Assembly (NCBI RefSeq): GCF_000220525.1
Contig: NZ_AFPK01000028.1
Coordinates: 1-64,000 of the forward strand
DNA from: Ochrovirga pacifica
GTDB taxonomy: Bacteria > Bacteroidota > Bacteroidia > Flavobacteriales > Flavobacteriaceae
Length of the DNA stretch: 64,000 bases
Direction of reading: 5' to 3'
Of this stretch, positions 34,680 through 43,175 are shown in pieces. The position numbers and the translations under genes are program-made. The notes beneath the pieces were generated by a model, which was not told the origin of the DNA, did no database searches, and saw only the letters and a list, made by a program, of their open reading frames with translations. The first letter of the stretch is position 1; every line of letters begins with the position of its first letter.

Positions 34680-37601
34680 TTAATTTAAGTCATTACTCCA
34701 CTGACTGAGCTCAAAGGCATTGATCCAAATTCCTTTATCTTCTTTTCCATCATAATTAATAATCACATCGTTTGTCCCATCGGATGTAAATACAATTTCA
34801 GCCGTCTCGGATGCCTTGTACTGTCTGTTTTTCCCTTCGCTTATTTTTGTATGCGCGTTTTGTTCTTGTCCTTTTACTGTAATATCAATCTGTTTTTCGT
34901 AAGGCAATTTGTATATTTTTTGTGATTTGAGTTTGTTTGTATTCGAATCCATCAAATCTGAATTGGTTCTTGGAGCATGATGCCAAGTGGTGAGCTTGTA
35001 GGTTCCTTTTGCTAAATGTTGAAAGACCAAATTGACTCCTTGTTTGTCGATAGCAATTACACCATCACCATAAGCAAAACCATATTTACCAATCACATTC
35101 ATTTCACCCAGCCAACGAATAATTCCCTTGTTACTTGCAGTTTTTATTGATACAGAGGCATAGCTAAAGTTTTTAAATACATAGGTTGATTGTTGGTTTT
35201 GGTCTGTGCCGTTCCAGTAGTTCCATCCAAACTGTGTTAACTGATCTGGAGCTCCCAAATCTACTCTCTCTGTATCAAAATCATAAATTGCCTGAGCATT
35301 TTTAGCAATTTCATTAGCTGTATAAGAAGTAATCCAAGTAGTAGCTTTGGCAGATTTTAGTCCTTTACAGCTTGCTTTTACGGTTAGTTTTCCTGTTTCT
35401 TTTCCTGCTCGTATCAAGGCAGGTGCTACACCGTACTCTGTAAACATAGGGTTGGCATTAATGTCTGTAGCATCTCCTATGATTTGAGCGTCTTTGTTAA
35501 CGCTAAAATGTATTTTTTTATCAAAATTAGAAACTACCATTCCGTTTTTATCTACAACTGTGGCATAGGCAAGTACTATATCACTCTGATCGGCTTCAAA
35601 GGTTCTGTTGGCATCGTCTATACGGAGCTGAATGGCATAGGGTTTTCCCACAGTCTGTTTGGTTTTACTAAGTATATTTCCGTTGTTAAAGTAAGCACGT
35701 GCTTCTATTTTACCTTTTTGATATGGAATGTTTTTAAAATGAAAAGGAGCATGCTGTAGCCCGTTGTATATAGTGTCTTTGCTTGGTTGCTGTTTGGCTA
35801 CGCTTTTTCCGTTTACAAACAGTTCTACTGTTTTGGCATTGCTATACACAGTTATTTGGTTGGTTTTGGGTTGCCAGTTCTCCAGAATTTTAACAAAAGG
35901 TTCTTTTTTTAATTCTGTTTTGTACCAATCCAGTTCTGGGCGAGGTTGCCTAAAAATAGTCATCATACCGCTACGTGTTCGGTCTATAGAATCGTTGGCT
36001 TTGGCATGAGTTGGATGAAAAGTATAATAGGCGTGAGCAGTCCAAGAAATTAATCCAGTCATTTTTGGGTCTCTAAAATAAGGTCCCAAAGCTTCGGCAC
36101 CGTGTCTCCCTTCCATAGCAAACATTGGTTCGGATCGGTCCCAAATAAAGGGTCCGTAAAGCATGTTTGCATTGATATCTGTAAGTCCAGAACTTTGCCA
36201 TCCTGTCCATCTAGCTCCCTGAGATGCCGTTAAACGAGTAGGGTCTTCTTGTTTGATAGTATTATGTATTCTAGGAACATAGCCTCTGTGATTGATTCCG
36301 GCACCCCACATGACTACTGACGGATGATTTCTGTGATTTCTAACCAATACACGAGCCGCTTGTTCTAAATGATCCCACCATTCTTTTTTTTGCGAGATAG
36401 AAATCCAAGTAGGAGCTTCCTCATAAACTAAAATTCCCAATTCGTCACAGGCATCTAAAATGGTGTTGTCATGAGGGTAATGTGCGGTCCTTAAAATGTT
36501 AAAACCATATTCTTTAAACTGTAATACATCTTTGTAATGTAACGAGTTGGGTACTGCATCGCCTATATAAGGAAAATGTTGATGACGGTTGGCACCAATC
36601 AATTTGATAGGTTGATCGTTGAGTAAAAAACCTCTTTCTGGATCTAATTCAAATTTTCGTAGTCCTATTTTGTTTTCTACAAAATCTACGGCTTTTCCAT
36701 CGACCCATATAACGCTATTTACCCTATATAAATAAGGGTTGATGGTATTCCAAAAGTGAACATTGTCTTCAATGCTTCCTATTTGATTGAATTGGAAAGA
36801 CTGTTTCTTATCTATAGTTTGTGTATTCTCCAAACGCAAAACCACCAGTCCTTTTTTGTCTATAATTCGTGTTTTGATAGTGCAGTTTACTGGGGTGTTA
36901 CGCTCGTTTTTAATCGATGTTTTAATATTGATCGTTGCATTTTTATTTACCACATCTATGGTAGGTGTGGTAATGTTTACTCCTGTATCCATGGCTTCCC
37001 AGTTAAAAGTAACGTGTACTGGATCGGTTTCTACCAAATAAACATCGCGATATAGTCCGCTAAATTTTACATAATCAAATGGACCTGGATCTGGCGGAAT
37101 AACATCACTTCGTCGGTTATCTGCCAATACAGTGATTTGGTTATTTTGTCCTTTGTGAACATATGGTGTAATATCAAAATGAAAAGGAGAATAACCTCCA
37201 ATGGCTGAAGTTCCTACATGCACTCCATTTACCCATACATCTGTTTTTTGATGTACGCCCTCGAATTCTAAAAACACCTTTTTTTGGTGGTTTTTTACGG
37301 GAATTGTTTTTCGATACCAACCTACATTTCTATGAAAAATTAGCTGAGTTTTTTCGTCTTGTAAACCGTCTAAGGTTAAAGAGGTCAGTTTTAAGGTATG
37401 AGGAATGCTAACATTTTCCCAATTTGTATCATCTAGATTGGGTAAATAGTTTTTGGCATCGGGTTGGCCTAATAAAAACTTCCATCCAGTTTTTAGGTTT
37501 ATTTTTGTTCGCTCTGTTGCTGGAAAACCTTTAGGGAGTTCTTGCGAATATATTCTAAAGCCACATAAAAAGCAGAAAAGTATTAGTGAAAAATGTTTCA
37601 T
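34680..37601 (-). CDS. Secreted GH2-family glycoside hydrolase with altered acid/base site
   Basis: A 973-aa exported protein with a signal peptide (about 1-20). The GH2 sugar-binding, immunoglobulin-like and TIM-barrel domains are recognisable (HRNVGWYRKTI, FSGLYRDVYLV, GANRHQHFPYIGD, LRTAHYPHD). The nucleophile candidate is E497 in FAMEGRHG. At the acid/base position, where the family has W-x-x-G-N-E, this protein has WGAGIN (432-437), so Glu is replaced by Asn. Residues of about 780-970 form a C-terminal beta-sandwich-like region. No SusC/SusD or other CAZyme is adjacent. It may cleave an unusual algal beta-linkage or be a degenerate binder. Confidence 0.82.
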   Translation of the reverse strand: MKHFSLILFCFLCGFRIYSQELPKGFPATERTKINLKTGWKFLLGQPDAKNYLPNLDDTNWENVSIPHTLKLTSLTLDGLQDEKTQLIFHRNVGWYRKTIPVKNHQKKVFLEFEGVHQKTDVWVNGVHVGTSAIGGYSPFHFDITPYVHKGQNNQITVLADNRRSDVIPPDPGPFDYVKFSGLYRDVYLVETDPVHVTFNWEAMDTGVNITTPTIDVVNKNATINIKTSIKNERNTPVNCTIKTRIIDKKGLVVLRLENTQTIDKKQSFQFNQIGSIEDNVHFWNTINPYLYRVNSVIWVDGKAVDFVENKIGLRKFELDPERGFLLNDQPIKLIGANRHQHFPYIGDAVPNSLHYKDVLQFKEYGFNILRTAHYPHDNTILDACDELGILVYEEAPTWISISQKKEWWDHLEQAARVLVRNHRNHPSVVMWGAGINHRGYVPRIHNTIKQEDPTRLTASQGARWTGWQSSGLTDINANMLYGPFIWDRSEPMFAMEGRHGAEALGPYFRDPKMTGLISWTAHAYYTFHPTHAKANDSIDRTRSGMMTIFRQPRPELDWYKTELKKEPFVKILENWQPKTNQITVYSNAKTVELFVNGKSVAKQQPSKDTIYNGLQHAPFHFKNIPYQKGKIEARAYFNNGNILSKTKQTVGKPYAIQLRIDDANRTFEADQSDIVLAYATVVDKNGMVVSNFDKKIHFSVNKDAQIIGDATDINANPMFTEYGVAPALIRAGKETGKLTVKASCKGLKSAKATTWITSYTANEIAKNAQAIYDFDTERVDLGAPDQLTQFGWNYWNGTDQNQQSTYVFKNFSYASVSIKTASNKGIIRWLGEMNVIGKYGFAYGDGVIAIDKQGVNLVFQHLAKGTYKLTTWHHAPRTNSDLMDSNTNKLKSQKIYKLPYEKQIDITVKGQEQNAHTKISEGKNRQYKASETAEIVFTSDGTNDVIINYDGKEDKGIWINAFELSQWSNDLN

Positions 37602-37673
37602 GAAATTTGTTTTTCACGAAACTACAACATCGTTTAAAAAAGTACTATCACAAATGATTTGTTTAGGATAAGA

Positions 37674-38717
37674 TTAGTTTTTTACATCCCACTTATCTCT
37701 TAGCACATTTCCAATAATCATAAAAGAAAGTACTAAAAATACAATAAGCATTCCTGGAATAATTGCTAAAAAAGCTTTTCCTGTAACAATATAATTGTAG
37801 TGGTTTTTTATAATAATTCCCCAAGAAGGAGTAGGAGGTTGTGCTCCCAATCCTAAAAAACTAAGACCACTTTCTACTAAAATTGATGCGGCAAAATTAG
37901 ATGCAGAAATTACAATAATGGGGCCAATAATATTAGGAATAATATGTTTGATGATGATTTGAAAATCAGACAAGCCCAAAACTTTAGCAGCCTCTATATA
38001 TTGCCTGTTTTTAATACTTATAGTCTGACCTCTTACCACACGAGCTACTTCTACCCACATAGTTAAACCCACAGCAACATAAATTTGCCAAAGTCCTTTG
38101 CCCAAACTTACAGTAATTGCAATGACTAATAATATGGTTGGAATAGACCAGGTTACGTTAATAATCCACATGATGATACTATCTACAAAACCGCCAAAAT
38201 AACCAGCCAAAGCTCCTAATAACATACCTATAACTAAAGAAATACTTACGGCAACTATTCCTATAGAAAAAGAAATGCGTGCCCCAATAATCAAACGACT
38301 AAGTAAATCTCTACCGTATTTATCTGTACCCAACCAAAAGGTTTTTTTAACAACCTTTACTTGCTCTGTTTTTGCTATTTCTACAAATTCATCTTGTCGT
38401 TCGGGTCGATACGTAATTTTTTCTGGAGTACTAGTAAAATATTCAGAAATAGGTGTTTCTTTTACAAAAATAGATTTGCCATATAAAAATTGATGCCATA
38501 CAGAAGTTTTATGATTGTTGTTTTGTACTTCTTGTAGCATGTAAGTAGTATATCCAGGTGGTTTTGCCTGTAAAGTAACATGCATGGTGTTGGCATTGGG
38601 TGTATTGTCTGGTGCAATAAAATAGGCTAACAAAGCGAGTACACTACCTAAACAGATAAAGCCAACACAAAGGTTGGCTAATAGGTTTTTAAACATGAAA
38701 TGAGAAGACAATCTCAT
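37674..38717 (-). CDS. OppC-type ABC transporter permease
   Basis: A 347-aa inner-membrane permease of the oligopeptide/dipeptide family. After a first transmembrane helix (about 15-35) comes an unusually long periplasmic segment of about 100 residues, then the core LGTDKYGRDLLSRLIIGARISF and the EAA loop EAAKVLGLSDFQIIIKHIIPN. No binding protein, second permease or ATPase gene is adjacent, so the rest of the transporter is elsewhere. Starts at 38717 or 38696 are both possible; it begins 5 bases after the S41 protease gene, implying co-transcription. Confidence 0.85.
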   Translation of the reverse strand: MRLSSHFMFKNLLANLCVGFICLGSVLALLAYFIAPDNTPNANTMHVTLQAKPPGYTTYMLQEVQNNNHKTSVWHQFLYGKSIFVKETPISEYFTSTPEKITYRPERQDEFVEIAKTEQVKVVKKTFWLGTDKYGRDLLSRLIIGARISFSIGIVAVSISLVIGMLLGALAGYFGGFVDSIIMWIINVTWSIPTILLVIAITVSLGKGLWQIYVAVGLTMWVEVARVVRGQTISIKNRQYIEAAKVLGLSDFQIIIKHIIPNIIGPIIVISASNFAASILVESGLSFLGLGAQPPTPSWGIIIKNHYNYIVTGKAFLAIIPGMLIVFLVLSFMIIGNVLRDKWDVKN

Positions 38718-38722
38718 GTGAT

Positions 38723-40822
38723 TTAGTGTGCTATTTTTAATTTGCTTAACGTTTCAATTGCGGTGTGTACATAAATATCTTCGTCTAATTTTTTATGCCA
38801 GGCAGTACGTTTGTCTTTTAGAATAGAGTCTTTAACAACTAAATTATTTTCGTAAGCAGGATGTGTAAAGTGATATGGAGAATTAAATTTTAAAATATCC
38901 TTATATTCTTTCGCTTCAATATTTAACTGTTCTTGTTTTTCTTTGTATTTGTTAAAATTAAGAGAATACGTAACATCATCTTGGCTGTTCTTTAACCATT
39001 TGGCATAGGCATCAATTTTATTAAATTGTTTGTTGCTGTTAATGTACTGTTGCATTTCTGTAACTACTTGATCAAAATTGCTGTAGTGAGTTTGTGTTAC
39101 ATAATTAGCTTTGGGAATTTGATCCCATGCCAAAGGAGATTTTAATTCACTTTCAGATATATCTAAATATGTAAAACGGTCTGGCATTACAATATCCGAG
39201 CTTACTCCTTTTAATTGGGTAGACCCTCCGTTAATTCTATAAAATTTTTGAATGGTTAATTTCAATGCTCCCAAATCGCTACTGTAGGGCAAATATTGGT
39301 TGATAGGAATGATATTTTGAACCGTTCCTTTTCCATAGGTTTGCTTGCTACCTATAATTATGGCTCTTTTATAGTCTTGCATTGCGGCTGCTAAAATTTC
39401 AGATGCAGAGGCGGACATTTCATTTACCATTATAACCAAAGGTCCATTCCAAACAATACTACTGTCATTGTCTTTTCTAATATCAGGATGACGATCCTTA
39501 TATTTTACCTGTACAACAGGCCCTTTTTCTATAAACAAACCTGCGATGTCTATAGCGGTGCTTAAAGATCCACCACCGTTGTTTCTTAAGTCAATCGCCA
39601 AACCATCAATTCCTTCTTTTTTTAATGCTTCAATTTCTTTGCGCATGTCATCTCCAGAGTTGCGTTGCTTTTGATTTTTAAAATCGATGTAAAATTTAGG
39701 TAAGTGAATAATTCCATACTTTTTACCGTTTTTTATGGTGATAGAAGATTTAACAAATGTTTCTTCAAACTCAACAATATCTCTTACAATAGCAATTTTT
39801 TGGTAGGTGTTGTCTACTTTTTTTACTGTAAGAGTTACAGTTGTACCTTTTTTTCCTTTGATCAATTCAATAGCATCAGATAAGCGCATTCCTACAATAT
39901 CTGTAGGTTCACCGTCTCCCTGAGCTACTTTTACAATATAATCTCCTACTTCTAAATCTCCTTGTTTGTAAGCAGGACCTCCAGGAATTAGTTCTACAAT
40001 TTTTGTGTATCCTCTTTCATCGGACAAACGAGCTCCAATACCTTCAATAGATCCAGCCATGCTAGAATCAAATCTTTTCTTCATTTCAGGAGCAAAATAA
40101 TTGGTATGTGGGTCAAACTGTTCTGTTATACAGTTTAGGTATGTGGCAAATCTTTCGGCATCTAAGGTTTGATGTTCGTAATAAAACAAATCTTTAATAC
40201 TTTCTAAAGTTTTGTTTCTAGCTTTCTTTTCTAGCTCAGCAAATGTTTTCATTTTGTAAGCCTTGTCGTCTTTTGCTTTGTCTTCTTCTTCCTTTAGGTA
40301 ATCGTTCAATTTGCTTAAAGTAGAGAATTTTAGGTGTTTTCTCCATACGTTTTTTTGTGCTGCTTGGTCTATTGGGTATTCAATAGTTTTTTCGTCTAAA
40401 GAGATCGATTCTTTTACATTGTAATCAAACTCTTTTCCTAAAATTTCTTGGTAGTAAGACTCCGTTTCATTCAAACGTTTTAAGTATGTAGCCGTAACTT
40501 CTTTGTAAAAATCAAACTTACGACGTAAAATTTGGTCATCAATATCGTGATAATATTTTTTAAAACTAGCAATATCGCTAGCCAAAAAATATCTTTTATA
40601 AGGATCTAAATTTTCTATAAACTGGTCAAAAATATTTTCAGAAAACCGATCATCAATCATCTTAGGAGCATAGTGACCTCTTTCTAAAATAACTCTTAAA
40701 GCTTCTATCAGTACTTGGTCTTTTTCTGGATCGTCTGCTTTTGGACGAGCTTGGAAACTATAAAAAGCCAGTGCAGCAATAACAATAGCTGAAAAGTAAA
40801 TGTGTTTTGCATATTTTTTCAT
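38723..40822 (-). CDS. Tail-specific (C-terminal processing) protease, S41
   Basis: A 699-aa Prc/Tsp-type periplasmic protease that degrades or trims envelope proteins from their C-termini. An N-terminal anchor (about 8-25) is followed by a helical region, a PDZ domain (about 240-320), and the S41 core with Ser in MSASASEIL and Lys in KQTYGKGTVQN. The C-terminal helical DUF3340 part is present, so this is the long Prc type. The ATG at 40822 (MKKYAKHIYFSA) is preferred over 40837. It precedes the OppC permease gene in one operon. Confidence 0.92.
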   Translation of the reverse strand: MKKYAKHIYFSAIVIAALAFYSFQARPKADDPEKDQVLIEALRVILERGHYAPKMIDDRFSENIFDQFIENLDPYKRYFLASDIASFKKYYHDIDDQILRRKFDFYKEVTATYLKRLNETESYYQEILGKEFDYNVKESISLDEKTIEYPIDQAAQKNVWRKHLKFSTLSKLNDYLKEEEDKAKDDKAYKMKTFAELEKKARNKTLESIKDLFYYEHQTLDAERFATYLNCITEQFDPHTNYFAPEMKKRFDSSMAGSIEGIGARLSDERGYTKIVELIPGGPAYKQGDLEVGDYIVKVAQGDGEPTDIVGMRLSDAIELIKGKKGTTVTLTVKKVDNTYQKIAIVRDIVEFEETFVKSSITIKNGKKYGIIHLPKFYIDFKNQKQRNSGDDMRKEIEALKKEGIDGLAIDLRNNGGGSLSTAIDIAGLFIEKGPVVQVKYKDRHPDIRKDNDSSIVWNGPLVIMVNEMSASASEILAAAMQDYKRAIIIGSKQTYGKGTVQNIIPINQYLPYSSDLGALKLTIQKFYRINGGSTQLKGVSSDIVMPDRFTYLDISESELKSPLAWDQIPKANYVTQTHYSNFDQVVTEMQQYINSNKQFNKIDAYAKWLKNSQDDVTYSLNFNKYKEKQEQLNIEAKEYKDILKFNSPYHFTHPAYENNLVVKDSILKDKRTAWHKKLDEDIYVHTAIETLSKLKIAH

Positions 40823-40978
40823 ATCAACATATATCATAAATAATGGTTACTAAAGTAAGTTTTTTAAGGGCAATACAAAAATTTGATTCATTGGATTTAA
40901 TTCCCACTAAAACTAAGGTTTCTTCGTTGCAATTTTCTATTTTTAATTTATTAAAATTCGAAAATTCAATACGCAAAG

Positions 40979-41758
40979 ATGACAAAAAACAGGCCAAAAA
41001 TTTTAGTAACTAATGATGATGGTATTACTGCCAACGGTATCAGAACTTTAATAGAGGAAATGTGTCAGTTAGGAGACGTATATGTGGTGGCACCCGACAG
41101 TCCACAAAGTGGAAAAGGACACGCTATTACCATTGATGCTATTTTAGAATTAAAACCCCAAAAGGTAGATGGGGATGCTTTGGTAGAAATTGCTTGTACA
41201 GGAACACCAGCAGATTGTGTAAAGTTGGCTATTAATGAAGTGTTAGATACCAAACCCGATTTGTGTGTGTCCGGAATTAATCATGGAAGCAATTCCTCTA
41301 TCAGCGTTATTTATTCAGGAACTATGAGTGCTGCTATAGAAGCAGGAATTGAAGGAATACCGTCTATTGGTTTTTCCTTATGCGATTATGGTGCTTCTGC
41401 CGATTTCAGTGAAGCTAGATCGTATGTAAAAAAAATAGCTCAACAAGTACTAGAAAAAGGATTGCCAGATGGGGTAGTGCTTAACGTAAACTTTCCTAAG
41501 ATTTCTGAAATTCCTTACAAGGGAATTAAAGTTTGTAGACAAGCAAGAGCCAATTGGAGAGAAAAATTTGACAAACGTGTAAATCCTATAGGGAAAGAAT
41601 ATTTTTGGTTAACAGGGCAGTTTGAAAACTTAGATGCTGGTGAAGATACAGATGAATACTGGCTGGCACAAAACTACATTTCTCTAGTGCCTATTCAGTT
41701 TGATTTAACAGCACATCACATGATACAAAAACTAAATGCCTGGAAATTGAATGACTAA
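40979..41758 (+). CDS. surE: 5'/3'-nucleotidase SurE
   Basis: A 259-aa SurE, a metal-dependent nucleoside monophosphate phosphatase linked to stationary-phase survival. The N-terminal ILVTNDDGITANGI carries the metal-binding Asp pair, PDSPQSGKGHAIT the conserved Ser, and SGINHGSNSS the third metal motif. It is the first gene of surE - small membrane protein - lpxB - comEC. Its stop overlaps the next start by 8 bases (ATGACTAA). Confidence 0.94.
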   Translation: MTKNRPKILVTNDDGITANGIRTLIEEMCQLGDVYVVAPDSPQSGKGHAITIDAILELKPQKVDGDALVEIACTGTPADCVKLAINEVLDTKPDLCVSGINHGSNSSISVIYSGTMSAAIEAGIEGIPSIGFSLCDYGASADFSEARSYVKKIAQQVLEKGLPDGVVLNVNFPKISEIPYKGIKVCRQARANWREKFDKRVNPIGKEYFWLTGQFENLDAGEDTDEYWLAQNYISLVPIQFDLTAHHMIQKLNAWKLND

Positions 41759-42044
41759 AAAGTTGTTAAAACAAACAAGTATTGGTTTTATAGTAGCCTT
41801 GTGTGTTTGTGTATTAGGAGTTCTTTTTTATGTGCTTGTGTTTTTGCCCAAAGGTGAAATTAGCCATATATTTGCCACTTTGTATAAAAATAAGTTGTTG
41901 ACCAAAGTAATTTCTTTAGGAGCCATACCTAATGTATTGTTGTTTCATTGGTTTTTAAAAAAACACCAAATATATCATGCTAGAGGAGTATTGATTGCGA
42001 TGATGTTGCTGGCTTTGTTTTTTGTATTTCTAAAATTGGTTTAA
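41751..42044 (+). CDS. Small three-helix membrane protein
   Basis: A 97-aa protein with three predicted membrane segments (about 9-32, 52-68, 77-96) and a KKH-rich loop. No known domain. It is locked in the operon: an 8-base overlap with surE, and a stop immediately followed by the lpxB ATG. Conserved linkage to lpxB hints at an envelope role, but no function can be read from the sequence. Confidence 0.75.
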   Translation: MTKKLLKQTSIGFIVALCVCVLGVLFYVLVFLPKGEISHIFATLYKNKLLTKVISLGAIPNVLLFHWFLKKHQIYHARGVLIAMMLLALFFVFLKLV

Positions 42045-43151
42045 ATGAAATATTATTTAATAGCAGGAGAAGCTTCGGGAGATTTGCATGCTTCTAATTT
42101 AATGAAGTCCCTTACAGAGAAAGATCCAAATGCGGAGTTTCGTTTTTTTGGCGGTGATTTGATGCAATCCGTTGGAGGAACCTTGGTAAAGCATTACAAA
42201 GATATGGCTTTTATGGGGTTTTTGGAGGTGTTAAAAAATATTAGAACTATTTTTAGAAATATTGATTTGTGCAAACAAGATCTTTTAAAGTACCAACCCG
42301 ATGTTTTGATTTTGGTAGATTATCCTGGATTTAATTTAAGAATAGCCGAATTTGCAAAAAAACATGGTATTGTTGTTCACTATTATATTTCTCCAAAAAT
42401 TTGGGCATGGAAAGAAAGCCGAATTCATAAAATAAAAAGAGATGTAGATGTAATGCACGTTATTTTTCCTTTTGAAATTGATTATTATGAAAAAAAGCAT
42501 CAATTTCCTGTAAATTATGTCGGTAATCCTTTGTTAGATGCTATCAATCAAAGAGAAAAAGTAAACGAAACAGATTTTAGAAAAAAACACCAATTAGGCA
42601 ATAAACCCATTGTGGCTCTTTTGCCAGGTAGCAGGACACAAGAAATTCATAAAATTCTTTCGGTTATGCTATCTGTCGTTCATCATTTTCCAGACTATCA
42701 ATTTGTTATTGCTGGTGCACCAAGTAAATCACCATCTTTTTATCAACCCTATATAGAAGGTTTAGATGTAAAGTTTATAGATAACCAGACCTATGATTTG
42801 TTGTCAATATCGCATGCTGCTTTGGTAACTTCAGGGACGGCAACCTTAGAAACGGCTTTGTTTAAGGTACCACAGGTGGTTTGTTACAAGACTAGCGGAA
42901 TTACCTATACCGTTGCCAAATCTTTGGTAAAGCTAAACTATATTTCTTTGGTTAATTTGGTAATGGATCAAGAAGTAGTTACAGAATTGATTCAGGTAGA
43001 ATGTAATACCGAAAAAGTACATCAAGAACTTTTGGCAATACTTACAGAACCAGGACGAACTCAGCAATTAGAAGCGTACCAAGTTTTACATAAAAAACTA
43101 GGAGGACAAGGAGCAAGTGATAAATTGGCCAACAGTATTTTAGGTATGTAA
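42045..43151 (+). CDS. lpxB: Lipid-A-disaccharide synthase
   Basis: A 368-aa GT19 enzyme joining UDP-2,3-diacylglucosamine and lipid X into the lipid A disaccharide on the cytosolic face of the inner membrane. The family start YYLIAGEASGDLHASNLM and the motifs YISPKIWAWKE, FPFEIDYY and LLPGSRTQEI are intact. The ATG abuts the preceding stop, indicating coupling. Confidence 0.95.
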   Translation: MKYYLIAGEASGDLHASNLMKSLTEKDPNAEFRFFGGDLMQSVGGTLVKHYKDMAFMGFLEVLKNIRTIFRNIDLCKQDLLKYQPDVLILVDYPGFNLRIAEFAKKHGIVVHYYISPKIWAWKESRIHKIKRDVDVMHVIFPFEIDYYEKKHQFPVNYVGNPLLDAINQREKVNETDFRKKHQLGNKPIVALLPGSRTQEIHKILSVMLSVVHHFPDYQFVIAGAPSKSPSFYQPYIEGLDVKFIDNQTYDLLSISHAALVTSGTATLETALFKVPQVVCYKTSGITYTVAKSLVKLNYISLVNLVMDQEVVTELIQVECNTEKVHQELLAILTEPGRTQQLEAYQVLHKKLGGQGASDKLANSILGM

Positions 43152-43175
43152 TTTTTTTTATAGCTTTAAAAGGCT

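Noticed and set aside
36756-37055. Two overlapping plus-strand frames of 84 and 99 codons inside the GH2 gene
   Set aside because: Antisense to conserved GH2 coding sequence; no recognisable product.
34680-37601. Polysaccharide utilisation locus around the GH2 gene
   Set aside because: No SusC/SusD pair, sulfatase, regulator or second CAZyme lies next to it.
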